NCBI GenBank assembly: GCA_963640395.1
Contig: CAVHZH010000006.1
Span: 1-40,108 of the forward strand
Origin: W0P33-017 sp963640395
GTDB taxonomy: Bacteria > Bacillota > Clostridia > Lachnospirales > Lachnospiraceae
DNA length: 40,108 bases
Direction of reading: 5' to 3'
Of the stretch, positions 8,949 through 15,943 are shown in pieces. The number at the start of each line of letters is the position of its first letter. The first letter of the stretch is position 1. Under the pieces are notes generated by a model. The model was not told where the DNA came from and did no database searches. It saw nothing but the letters and a program-made list of their open reading frames with translations. The position numbers and the translations under genes are program-made.

Positions 8949-9287
8949 TTGAGCAGAACAGATGATCGCGGCTGCGCATTGCGCAGGTGAGGAAAGTCCG
9001 GGCTTCATAGGGCAGGATGCCGGATAACGTCCGGTGGAGGTGACTCCCAGGCTAGTGCAACAGAAATAAACCGCCACTGCTTGCAGTGGTAAGGGTGGAA
9101 AGGCAGTGTAAGAGACTACCGTGCGGCTGGTAACAGCCGTAGCCCTGTAAACCCCATCCGAAGCAAGACCAGAACGAAGCGATGACGTTGCCCGCCAGCT
9201 TCAGGTAGGTCGCTTGAGGCGTATGGCAACATACGTCCTAGATAGATGATCATCCAACGACATAACCCGGCTTATCGTTCTGCTCAA
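8949..9287 (+). ncRNA. rnpB: RNase P RNA, class A
   Basis: RNA subunit of RNase P, which trims the 5' leaders of pre-tRNAs. The ends pair as P1 (TTGAGCAGAAC at 8949-8959 with GTTCTGCTCAA at 9277-9287). The conserved core is plain: GAGGAAAGTCCGGGC near 8990, the AGGGTGGAAAGGCAG region near 9092, ACAGCCGTAGCC near 9135, and the 3' conserved GATAGATGATCATC and ACATAACCCGGCTTA blocks. The layout is class A (ancestral), as expected for Clostridia rather than Bacillus. A promoter precedes it, and the hairpin of the element starting at 9295 can act as its terminator. Confidence 0.95.
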
Positions 9288-9294
9288 TTTGTGT

Positions 9295-9459
9295 GTAACA
9301 GTTCAGCCATCACCGACAAAAATGTGTGAGTCATGCTTGCATGAATGAGCACATTTTTCCGGTGATGAGGTGAGCGCCTGATTATGAGCAAAGTTAACTG
9401 CGCAGCAGTGGGAAAACGCCGTTAGGCGTCTTTGCGAATAGCGCGGGCTGAACGGTTAC
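9295..9459. repeat. family A non-coding element, copy A1
   Basis: The ends are inverted: GTAACAGTTCAGCC on the left and GGCTGAACGGTTAC on the right. The flanking octamers ATTTGTGT (9287-9294) and ATTTGTCT (9460-9467) differ by one base, as an aged 8-bp target duplication would. Inside are a very long hairpin (9308-9367, apex ATGCTTGCAT), a CTGC..GCAG hairpin and an ACGCC-gtta-GGCGT hairpin. There is no coding capacity. The element lies immediately after rnpB. Confidence 0.75.
9308..9367 (+). terminator. long hairpin inside A1, likely rnpB terminator
   Basis: Nested stems can form: CATCACCG with CGGTGATG, AAAAATGTG (9318-9326) with CACATTTTT (9350-9358), and TCATGC with GCATGA around a TT loop. 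The inner T run follows a strong stem, as in an intrinsic terminator, and the A-run makes it potentially bidirectional. No other terminator is visible after rnpB. Confidence 0.6.
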
Positions 9460-9503
9460 ATTTGTCTATTTATTAAAAAACTATGAAATCTGCGGCATAT
9501 TTA

Positions 9504-9532
9504 TTGACGAAGTCCCAAAAACGATTTAACAT
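9504..9532 (+). promoter_or_regulatory. probable promoter upstream of element A2
   Basis: TTGACG at 9504-9509 and TAACAT at 9527-9532 are 17 bases apart. The predicted start (about 9539) lies some 14 bp before element A2, so A2 would be the leader of the gene at 9819. Confidence 0.5.
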
Positions 9533-9552
9533 ACCTTTTATTAAAAGCTATT

Positions 9553-9798
9553 GTAACTGTTCAGAGCCCCATTCGCAAAACCGCTGCTATGCAGCTTTCC
9601 TTTTGCTCACGTGGCATTCTCGCCAGCTACGGGAAACTTGTTTGGCAAGTTTCCCTCGCTATCGCGGTATTCGCCAAGGTTTCGAGCAAGCTCGAACTTT
9701 GGCTCATTACTCGCGCAAATAAAATTTCAAAATCAGCCTTAGAAATGCAAGCATTTCACGTCTGATTTACGAAATTTTGCTTGACTCTGAACAGTTTA
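9553..9798. repeat. family A non-coding element, copy A2 (inverted relative to A4)
   Basis: This 246-bp element starts GTAACTGTTCAGAGCC and ends CTCTGAACAGTTTA. Its reverse complement matches the 246-bp element at 31552-31797 almost base for base over about 170 bp, including TTCGAGCTTGCTCGAA and the GGGAAACTTG/CAAGTTTCCC hairpin. In the remaining part the sequence differs but three nested stems are kept: AAATTTC/GAAATTT, AAATCAG/CTGATTT and GAAATGC/GCATTTC. Together with A1 it fills the 530-bp space between rnpB and the next gene; the short ORF across it has no sign of being a gene. Confidence 0.8.
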
Positions 9799-9818
9799 AA
9801 AGATATCGAGGTGGGTAT

Positions 9819-10220
9819 ATGAGATTTCGAGAAAGAATGCAGCAGTTTATGTATGGAAGATATGGAAATGATCAGTTGTCCAGAGTTTATCTGGGGATCA
9901 CGCTGGCGCTGCTGGTGTTATCCCTGTTCACACACTGGACAATTTTTTATATTGCAGGCATTGCGCTGCTCATCTATTGCTATTATCGGATGTTTTCAAA
10001 AAACATTACAAAAATGAGTGCGCAGAACCAGAAGTTTTTGAACTGGCGCTACGGTCTGGCGGTCAAAAGGCAGAAGGCGAAGGTACATCGGGAGCAGCAA
10101 AAGATCTATCATTTTTACAAATGCCCGCAGTGCAGCCAGAAGGTGCGTGTGCCGAAGGGACGCGGCAGGATCTGCATTACCTGCCCGAAATGTAAAATGG
10201 AATTTATTCGCAGAAGCTGA
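9819..10220 (+). CDS. small membrane protein with C-terminal zinc ribbon
   Basis: About 133 aa, not recognised as a named family. A basic N-terminus is followed by two hydrophobic segments (about residues 25-60), a basic linker rich in Lys, Arg and Gln, and a C-terminal zinc ribbon CPQCSQKVRVPKGRGRI then CPKC, giving two CxxC pairs. This suggests a membrane-anchored cytoplasmic metal-binding or nucleic-acid-binding tail; no function can be assigned. A longer reading from TTG at 9777 would include repeat sequence, while ATG 9819 has a GAGGTGGG ribosome site. It lies 10 bp before the DUF5685 gene, so they are probably one operon. Confidence 0.75.
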   Translation: MRFRERMQQFMYGRYGNDQLSRVYLGITLALLVLSLFTHWTIFYIAGIALLIYCYYRMFSKNITKMSAQNQKFLNWRYGLAVKRQKAKVHREQQKIYHFYKCPQCSQKVRVPKGRGRICITCPKCKMEFIRRS

Positions 10221-10230
10221 GGAAAAGTAG

Positions 10231-11148
10231 ATGTTTGGTTATATTCACGCGAATGAAAAGGAACTGACCGAGGAAAATAAAATCACATATCAGGCATATT
10301 ACTGCGGGCTGTGCCAGCAGTTGAAAAGGATTTATGGCAGAAAGGGGCAGATGCTGCTCAATTATGATATGACATTTTTGGTTATTTTGCTGAGCGGGCT
10401 GTATGAGCTGGAAAATACGCATCAGGCGTACAACTGCGTGCGGCACCCCGGATGCAGGCAGAATGTGTGGATCAATGACGCGACATGCTATGCGGCGGAC
10501 ATGAATGTTTTGTTGTCGTATCACAATTCGCTCGATGACTGGCGGGATGAGCATTCTGTACCGAAAAAGATGATCGCAAAGGCATTCCGCAGCGATTATG
10601 ATCGGCTCGGAGCTGTCTACCCGAGGCAGAGTGCGGCGTTGGAGCAGTATCTGGAGCAGTTGGCACAGGTGGAGGAGAGCCGCGAGACGAATGTTGATCT
10701 GGTTGCAGGACTGACCGGACAGATGTTGGCGGAGATCTTTGACTGGCAGCAGGACGAGTGGTCGGAGGAGCTGCGGTGCTTCGGATTTTACATGGGTAAG
10801 TTCATTTATCTCATGGATGCCTATGAGGACTGCGAAAAGGATCTGAAAAACAGGCAGTACAACATCCTCGCGAACGTATACGGTGATGATGAATACGAGA
10901 TCTATTGCAGGCAGCTCCTCACGAGCATGATGGCGGAATGTGCGAAATCCTTTGAACGGCTGCCGATTTTACAGCATGCGGATATTTTGCGCAACGTCCT
11001 GTATTCCGGCGTATGGACGCGCTACGAATACAAGCAGCTCAAGCTGCGCAAGCGGGAGCTCAAGGCAAAAAAGGCGGACGCGTACCGCCGGACGAAGGAA
11101 CTGAAAAAACAGAAAAAAGGAAGCAAAAACAGTGGCAAATCCCTATGA
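10231..11148 (+). CDS. DUF5685 family protein
   Basis: 305-aa protein that I place in the DUF5685 family from its N-terminus (MFGYIHANEKELTEEN, then YYCGLCQQLKR with a CxxC). It is largely helical. The segment LMDAYEDCEKDLKNRQYN near residue 193 is rich in spaced Asp/Glu and faintly recalls the DxxxD motifs of all-helical isoprenoid synthases; that is only a resemblance. The C-terminus is very basic (Lys/Arg-rich, residues 270-305). Its function is unknown. It ends 16 bp inside the next gene, so the zinc-ribbon, DUF5685 and J-domain genes are translationally linked. Confidence 0.75.
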   Translation: MFGYIHANEKELTEENKITYQAYYCGLCQQLKRIYGRKGQMLLNYDMTFLVILLSGLYELENTHQAYNCVRHPGCRQNVWINDATCYAADMNVLLSYHNSLDDWRDEHSVPKKMIAKAFRSDYDRLGAVYPRQSAALEQYLEQLAQVEESRETNVDLVAGLTGQMLAEIFDWQQDEWSEELRCFGFYMGKFIYLMDAYEDCEKDLKNRQYNILANVYGDDEYEIYCRQLLTSMMAECAKSFERLPILQHADILRNVLYSGVWTRYEYKQLKLRKRELKAKKADAYRRTKELKKQKKGSKNSGKSL

Positions 11149-11809
11149 TGTGCTGGGCGTATCGCCCGGTGCAAGTGACGATGAGATCAAAAAAGCATAT
11201 CGAAGCCTCAGCCGCAGGTATCATCCGGACGCGAATATCAACAATCCGAACCGGGCACAGGCGGAGGAACGGTTTAAGGAAGTACAGCAGGCGTATGACC
11301 AGATCATGAAGGAAAAGCAGCAGGGCTATAGCTATGACAGCTTCGGGGATCACGGTCAGGGCGGCTATTACGGCGGTTTCGGTGAGTTTGGCGGATTTGG
11401 AGGCACCTATAGCAGCAGACAGCACAGCACGGGATCTTCGGATACGGATACGATCGAGCTGCAGGCAGCAGCCAATTATATCAATCACCGCTGTTACCGG
11501 GAGGCGCTCAATGTACTTGCCAATATAAAGACGCGCTCGGCGACATGGTACTATTACAGTGCGATGGCGAATGCGGGTACGGGAAATAATGTGACGGCAA
11601 AGGAACACATCGCACAGGCATGCGCGATGGAGCCGGATAATCTGCAGTTCCGTGCATTTGAACAGCAGCTTGGCTATGGCGGGGACTGGTACAGTAATAT
11701 GGGACGCGGTTATGAACGCCCGTATGCAGGCAGCAGCTTCTGCTTGAGCTTATGTCTGCTCAACATCTTCTGTAACTGCTGCTGCAATCCGGTCGGATTC
11801 CGCTTTTAG
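11132..11809 (+). CDS. J-domain (DnaJ-like) protein with Cys-rich hydrophobic tail
   Basis: 225-aa protein starting at GTG 11132, with AAGGA upstream and a 16-bp overlap with DUF5685. Residues 2-65 are a J domain with the HPD motif (RRYHPDANI), so it should stimulate an Hsp70/DnaK ATPase. A Gly/Tyr/Phe-rich stretch follows (about 70-95), then a helical repeat-like region (about 110-190). The zinc fingers and C-terminal substrate domains of true DnaJ are missing. The end is hydrophobic and cysteine-rich (CLSLCLLNIFCNCCC), which may anchor it to the membrane or take lipid. Its TAG stop is the first part of repeat C1. Confidence 0.85.
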   Translation: MANPYDVLGVSPGASDDEIKKAYRSLSRRYHPDANINNPNRAQAEERFKEVQQAYDQIMKEKQQGYSYDSFGDHGQGGYYGGFGEFGGFGGTYSSRQHSTGSSDTDTIELQAAANYINHRCYREALNVLANIKTRSATWYYYSAMANAGTGNNVTAKEHIAQACAMEPDNLQFRAFEQQLGYGGDWYSNMGRGYERPYAGSSFCLSLCLLNIFCNCCCNPVGFRF

Positions 11810-11852
11810 GGAAACGCTGATTAAAGCGTTTCCCGCGCCGGATTTGTGCTGC
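11806..11852. repeat. family C repeat, copy C1 (possible bidirectional terminator)
   Basis: This 47-bp block differs at only two positions from 31334-31380. It begins TTAGGGAAACGC, where TAG is the stop codon of the J-domain gene, and it ends directly at the stop codon of pyrI on the other strand. A perfect 10-bp stem (GGGAAACGCT with AGCGTTTCCC, 11809-11834) could end transcription from both convergent genes, although no T run follows. Confidence 0.7.
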
Positions 11853-12278
11853 TTAGCCTTTGAATTTGGTTTCGCAGTATTTACAGCGATAGACCTCATG
11901 CTCGGGATCAGTGAGCACGAAGATCTGCTCCAGCTCCTGTTCGATGGAGGTGATACAGCGGGGATTTTTGCAGAAAATTACGTTGTGCACTTCCTTCGGA
12001 AGCTGCAATTCTTTCTTTTCTACGATCTCATCATTTTGAATGACATTGACCGTGATGCGGTGGTCGATGAATCCGAGGATATCCAGATCGAGCGCATCAA
12101 TCGGGCATTCTACCTTGATAATATCTTTTTTTTCCATCTTATTGCTTTTTGCATTTTTAATGATCGCAACCGGACAGTCGAGCTGGTCGAGCTTGAGATC
12201 GTGATAGATCCGCAGGCTCATGCCTGCCTGAATGTGATCCAGTACAAAGCCCTCATGAATACCACTAATATTTAACAT
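11853..12278 (-). CDS. pyrI: aspartate carbamoyltransferase regulatory chain
   Basis: 141-aa allosteric subunit that binds nucleotides and joins PyrB trimers in the ATCase holoenzyme of pyrimidine synthesis. The N-terminal allosteric domain is followed by the C-terminal zinc domain with C-x4-C (CKNPRC) and C-x2-C (CKYC). It lacks the extra N-terminal residues of the E. coli chain, as is usual in Clostridia. It follows pyrB by 12 bp in the same operon and would be made in step with it. Confidence 0.95.
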   Translation of the reverse strand: MLNISGIHEGFVLDHIQAGMSLRIYHDLKLDQLDCPVAIIKNAKSNKMEKKDIIKVECPIDALDLDILGFIDHRITVNVIQNDEIVEKKELQLPKEVHNVIFCKNPRCITSIEQELEQIFVLTDPEHEVYRCKYCETKFKG

Positions 12279-12290
12279 TTCTATACCTCC

Positions 12291-13214
12291 TTATGAATCT
12301 ACCTTGATACCAAGTAATGTCAAAATTAGCGCCATGCGCACATAGACACCGTATTGCGCCTGTTTAAAATATACGGCTCTCGGGTCATCATCGACCTCCA
12401 CCGCAATCTCGTTGACGCGGGGCAGCGGATGTAATACCAGCATGTCTTCACGCGCGAGACTCATCTTTTCTTTATCCAGAATATAGAAATCCTTCATGCG
12501 CACGTAGTCCTCCTCGTTGAAGAAGCGCTCTCTCTGGACACGGGTCATATAGAGGATATCCAGATCGCCGATCGCATCCTCCAGCCGCTCCATCTCGCGG
12601 TAGGGTACATGGTTGGCATCGAGTACATCGGTGCGGATATAGCTCGGCACGCGCAGCTCCTCCGGTGAGACGAGTACAAACTCCACACCCGGATAGCGGA
12701 TCAGCGCATGGATCAGCGAATGTACCGTGCGTCCGAATTTCAGATCACCGCACAGTCCGATCTTCAAATGGTCAAAATGTCCCTTCAGGCTGTAGATCGT
12801 GAGCAGATCGGTAAGTGTCTGGGTGGGATGCTGATGACCGCCGTCGCCGGCGTTGATTACGGGAATACGGGACTTTTGGGAAGCGACCAGCGCGGCACCT
12901 TCTTTCGGGTGGCGGATCGCACAGATGTCTGCGTAACAGGAAATGACGCGGATCGTATCGGAAACACTTTCTCCTTTGGATGCGGAGCTGCTGTCGGCAC
13001 TGTGAAAACCGAGAACATTGCCGCCGAGATTCAACATGGCAGCTTCAAAACTGAGTCGTGTACGGGTACTTGGCTCATAAAAACAGGTGGCGAGCTTTTT
13101 TCCATCACAGGCGTGTGCATATTTTTCTGGGTGCTTTTCAATGTCGTTGGCGAGGGATAATAATTCGGCTGTCTCCTCGACCGACAAGTCCAATGGACTC
13201 ATAAGATGACGCAT
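12291..13214 (-). CDS. pyrB: aspartate carbamoyltransferase catalytic chain
   Basis: 307-aa catalytic subunit that condenses carbamoyl phosphate and L-aspartate, the first committed step of pyrimidine synthesis. The carbamoyl-phosphate loop reads FYEPSTRTRLSFEAA (about residues 47-61). The ADSSSASKGES loop (about 74-84) and HPLPRVNEI near 263 are also typical. An AGGAGG ribosome site sits 7 bases before ATG. The predicted transcript leader is only about 27 nt, too short for a PyrR or UTP-sensitive attenuator, so control may rest on PyrI and enzyme-level feedback. Confidence 0.97.
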   Translation of the reverse strand: MRHLMSPLDLSVEETAELLSLANDIEKHPEKYAHACDGKKLATCFYEPSTRTRLSFEAAMLNLGGNVLGFHSADSSSASKGESVSDTIRVISCYADICAIRHPKEGAALVASQKSRIPVINAGDGGHQHPTQTLTDLLTIYSLKGHFDHLKIGLCGDLKFGRTVHSLIHALIRYPGVEFVLVSPEELRVPSYIRTDVLDANHVPYREMERLEDAIGDLDILYMTRVQRERFFNEEDYVRMKDFYILDKEKMSLAREDMLVLHPLPRVNEIAVEVDDDPRAVYFKQAQYGVYVRMALILTLLGIKVDS

Positions 13215-13247
13215 GATACTTCCTCCTTGCGTTTTTGTATTTTTACT

Positions 13248-13276
13248 ATCATATAATATTGTGCGGAGAAATTCAA
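13248..13276 (-). promoter_or_regulatory. pyrBI promoter
   Basis: On the minus strand, TTGAAT (13276-13271) and TATGAT (13253-13248) are separated by 17 bases. The predicted start is near 13241, 27 nt before the pyrB ATG. Confidence 0.6.
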
Positions 13277-13344
13277 GGACTGTTTTTTAGCTATTTTTTA
13301 TTCATAAAACATGTAAATAAATACATTTTCATGCGTTTCTACCA

Positions 13345-13373
13345 TTGTTTTTTCATAACGCCTACTGTATAAT
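13345..13373 (+). promoter_or_regulatory. promoter of the amino acid ABC operon
   Basis: TTGTTT at 13345-13350 and a perfect TATAAT at 13368-13373 are 17 bases apart, about 45 bp before the substrate-binding protein gene. It lies divergent from the pyrB promoter. Confidence 0.65.
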
Positions 13374-13418
13374 ACTCAAGAAAATAGTTAGTGAGTGTCA
13401 CGAACAAGGAGGAAAATT

Positions 13419-14180
13419 ATGAAGAAAAAATTACTTTCAATGGCTCTCGTAGCGATGATGGTAGCTACGATGTTCAGTGCCTGCGGCAAAAAAGAGTCTA
13501 CCGGTATGACTGTAAATGACGGTGTACTTACAATGGCGACCAATGCATACTTCCCGCCGTATGAGTATTATGATGGAGATGAAGTCGTTGGTATCGATGC
13601 GGATATCGCAAAGGCGATCGCAGACAAGCTTGGTCTGGAGTTAAAGATCGAGGATATGGAGTTTGATTCCATCATCACCGCTGTACAGACCGGAAAGGTG
13701 GATATGGGACTGGCAGGCATGACAGTTACCGATGAGAGAAAGGAGTCTGTCAACTTCTCTGATTCTTATGCAACCGGTATTCAGGTCGTTATCGTGCCGG
13801 AGGATTCCGACATCGAGACAGTCGATGATCTGTCAGGCAAGAAGATCGGTGTTCAGTTAGCTACGACCGGAGACATCTACTCAAAGGATGATTTCGGCGA
13901 GGAGAACGTTGAGGAGTACAATAAGGGCGCAGATGCTGTTATGGCATTGCTTCAGGGCAAGGTTGATGCAGTTATCATTGACAATGAGCCTGCAAAGAAC
14001 TTCGTAGAGGCAAACGAGGGACTGAAGATCCTTGATACCGAGTATGTGACCGAGGACTATGCAGCAGCAATGAACAAAGACAATACGGAGTTGCTGGACG
14101 CAGTCAATAATGCGCTTGCAGAGCTGAAAGAGGACGGTACCTTACAGTCAATTATTGATAAGTATATTTCCGCAGAATAG
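13419..14180 (+). CDS. polar amino acid ABC transporter, substrate-binding lipoprotein
   Basis: About 253 aa. The N-terminus is a lipoprotein signal (MKKKLLSMALVAMM then a lipobox ending FSAC). The mature part is a family 3 solute-binding protein: it starts with TNAYFPPYEYYDG, has the signature GIDADIAKAIADKLG and the basic patch VTDERKESVNFS, which are seen in cystine, glutamine or arginine binders. The exact amino acid cannot be told. The ATG at 13419 has AAGGAGG 7 bases upstream and is preferred over an in-frame GTG at 13395. It is followed by a partial terminator, permease and ATPase genes. Confidence 0.92.
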   Translation: MKKKLLSMALVAMMVATMFSACGKKESTGMTVNDGVLTMATNAYFPPYEYYDGDEVVGIDADIAKAIADKLGLELKIEDMEFDSIITAVQTGKVDMGLAGMTVTDERKESVNFSDSYATGIQVVIVPEDSDIETVDDLSGKKIGVQLATTGDIYSKDDFGEENVEEYNKGADAVMALLQGKVDAVIIDNEPAKNFVEANEGLKILDTEYVTEDYAAAMNKDNTELLDAVNNALAELKEDGTLQSIIDKYISAE

Positions 14181-14195
14181 AACAGATGCACATCA

Positions 14196-14232
14196 GGAGG
14201 CTGGGTCAGATCAGATCCCCGGTCTCCTTTTT
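14196..14232 (+). terminator. leaky terminator between binding protein and permease
   Basis: GGAGGCTGGG pairs with CCCCGGTCTCC (two G-T pairs) over a 12-base loop and is followed by TTTTT. In ABC operons such hairpins let the binding protein be made in excess over the membrane parts. Confidence 0.6.
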
Positions 14233-14311
14233 GCATATGATGGGATTCGCCGGCATCAGCCGGTATCGGAATTGAGAGGGTACGAAACAGTTACGGAAAG
14301 GGTAAATGTAA

Positions 14312-15040
14312 ATGGATTGGCTACAGGAATTTATAGATAAACTGATATTTATATTTGTAGAAAAACAGCGCTACATGTATATCGTAAACGGTTTAAAAAC
14401 GACTGTGATCGTTACGCTGTTTGCACTGCTGCTCGGACTGCTCATCGGTATTATTGTGGCAGTGATCCGTACAGCACATGACCAGATGTCGGAGTCGCGA
14501 AAAGGCGGCATTTCCGGTGTTATTTTAAATATTTTGAATATGATCTGCCGGTTGTATCTGACCATCATCCGCGGAACGCCGACGATGGTACAGCTGCTGC
14601 TCATGTTTTTCGTATTTCTGGCGAGCAGCAATAACAAGGTGCTTGTTGCGATACTGACCTTTGGTATCAATTCCGGCGCATATGTTGCCGAGATCTTCCG
14701 TTCCGGCATCATGTCGATTGATAAGGGACAGATGGAGGCGGGTCGTTCACTCGGATTGAGCTATCCGGTCACTATGCAGAAGATCATTCTGCCGCAGGCA
14801 ATCAAAAATGTATTACCTGCGCTCGTAAACGAAATGATCACACTGTTAAAAGAGACTTCCATCTGCGGATATATCGGCTTGAACGAGCTGACACGTGGCG
14901 GAGATATTATCAGAGGTGTTACATTTGAGGCTTTGCTGCCGCTGCTGGCTGTGGCGGCGATCTACCTGATCATCGTCATGTTCTTTACATGGGTTATGGG
15001 CAAACTGGAGAGGAGGCTGCGCGAGAGTGATAACCGTTAA
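14312..15040 (+). CDS. amino acid ABC transporter permease (HisM/GlnP type)
   Basis: 242-aa membrane protein with about five hydrophobic segments. It carries the EAA loop characteristic of the family (EAGRSLGLSYPVTMQKIILPQAIKN, roughly residues 148-172), which docks on the ATPase, and the N-terminal segment TIIRGTPTMVQLLL typical of polar amino acid permeases. The start is ATG 14312 after GGAAAGGG. The last 14 bp overlap the ATPase gene, so the two are coupled in translation. Confidence 0.93.
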   Translation: MDWLQEFIDKLIFIFVEKQRYMYIVNGLKTTVIVTLFALLLGLLIGIIVAVIRTAHDQMSESRKGGISGVILNILNMICRLYLTIIRGTPTMVQLLLMFFVFLASSNNKVLVAILTFGINSGAYVAEIFRSGIMSIDKGQMEAGRSLGLSYPVTMQKIILPQAIKNVLPALVNEMITLLKETSICGYIGLNELTRGGDIIRGVTFEALLPLLAVAAIYLIIVMFFTWVMGKLERRLRESDNR

Positions 15041-15749
15041 TCATTTATATAAAAGCTTTGGAGATCATGAGGTACTTTGTGACATCAGCGAGCATATCGT
15101 ACCGGGTGAAAAGGTCGTTATTATCGGACCCTCCGGTTCCGGAAAATCTACATTTTTACGCTGCATGAACCTGTTGGAGCAGCCGACGGGCGGACAGATC
15201 ATTTTTGACGGCGTGGATATCACGGCGAAAGGTGTAGATATCAATAAGATCCGTCAGCAGATGGGTATGGTGTTCCAGCATTTTAACCTGTTTCCGCATC
15301 TTTCAATCATGGAAAATCTGACGCTGGCACCGGTTCAGCTTAAATTGATGTCAAAGGAAGCGGCAAATGAGGAAGCAATGAGCCTGTTAAAGCTCGTCAA
15401 TCTGTCAGAAAAGGCAGATACCTATCCAGGACAGCTTTCGGGAGGACAAAAGCAGCGTATCGCGATCGTGCGTTCACTGATGATGAAGCCCAAAATGATG
15501 CTGTTTGATGAACCGACCTCTGCCCTTGACCCGGAGATGGTCGGAGAGGTACTCGGCGTGATGAAGGGTCTGGCGAACGATGGCATGACGATGGCAGTCG
15601 TCACCCACGAGATGGGCTTTGCCAAGGAGGTTGCGACGCGCGTGCTGTTCATGGATGAGGGCAGGATCATGGAGCAGGGCACACCGGAGCAGATCTTCGA
15701 CGATCCGCAGAATGAGCGCACAAGGGAATTTTTGTCAAAGGTATTGTAG
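15027..15749 (+). CDS. amino acid ABC transporter ATP-binding protein (GlnQ type)
   Basis: 240-aa ATPase starting at GTG 15027 with AGGAGG 10 bases upstream. Walker A is GPSGSGKST (about residues 33-41), the signature is LSGGQKQR, Walker B is MMLFDEPTSALDPE, and the switch His is in VVTHEMGFA. All catalytic positions are intact. It completes a three-gene importer; no other gene follows closely. Confidence 0.95.
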   Translation: MITVNHLYKSFGDHEVLCDISEHIVPGEKVVIIGPSGSGKSTFLRCMNLLEQPTGGQIIFDGVDITAKGVDINKIRQQMGMVFQHFNLFPHLSIMENLTLAPVQLKLMSKEAANEEAMSLLKLVNLSEKADTYPGQLSGGQKQRIAIVRSLMMKPKMMLFDEPTSALDPEMVGEVLGVMKGLANDGMTMAVVTHEMGFAKEVATRVLFMDEGRIMEQGTPEQIFDDPQNERTREFLSKVL

Positions 15750-15772
15750 GATGAATAATCGAGTGGCGATAC

Positions 15773-15801
15773 TTGCATTTTGATAGGAAATGTTGTATGA
15801 T
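15773..15801 (+). promoter_or_regulatory. probable citrate synthase promoter
   Basis: TTGCAT (15773-15778) and TATGAT (15796-15801) are 17 bases apart. The leader to the citrate synthase start is about 135 nt and holds three TGCAAG repeats (15873, 15895, 15924) of unknown meaning. Confidence 0.5.
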
Positions 15802-15943
15802 GGCAAAAACAGTAAAAGCATGGAAAATAGACTATGGCTGTGATTGAACTGTGAAATTTGCAGACGGCATTTTGCAAGTTTGATGAATGAAAAATGCAAG
15901 ATGACTATCCGCAATAATTATAATGCAAGTTGGGAGTGAAAGT

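Noticed and set aside
9483..9722. 79-aa open reading frame between rnpB and the gene at 9819
   Set aside because: It runs through element A2, has no ribosome site, and the sequence is explained by hairpin repeats found elsewhere in non-coding positions.
11844..12275. 143-aa open reading frame antisense to pyrI
   Set aside because: A shadow of the well-supported pyrI gene on the other strand, with no ribosome site of its own.
12708..13160. 150-aa open reading frame antisense to pyrB
   Set aside because: PyrB motifs on the minus strand are complete, so this is a codon-bias shadow.
15873..15929. Three TGCAAG direct repeats before citrate synthase as an operator array
   Set aside because: Spacings of 22 and 29 bp do not keep helical phase, the motif is short, and no regulator is nearby.
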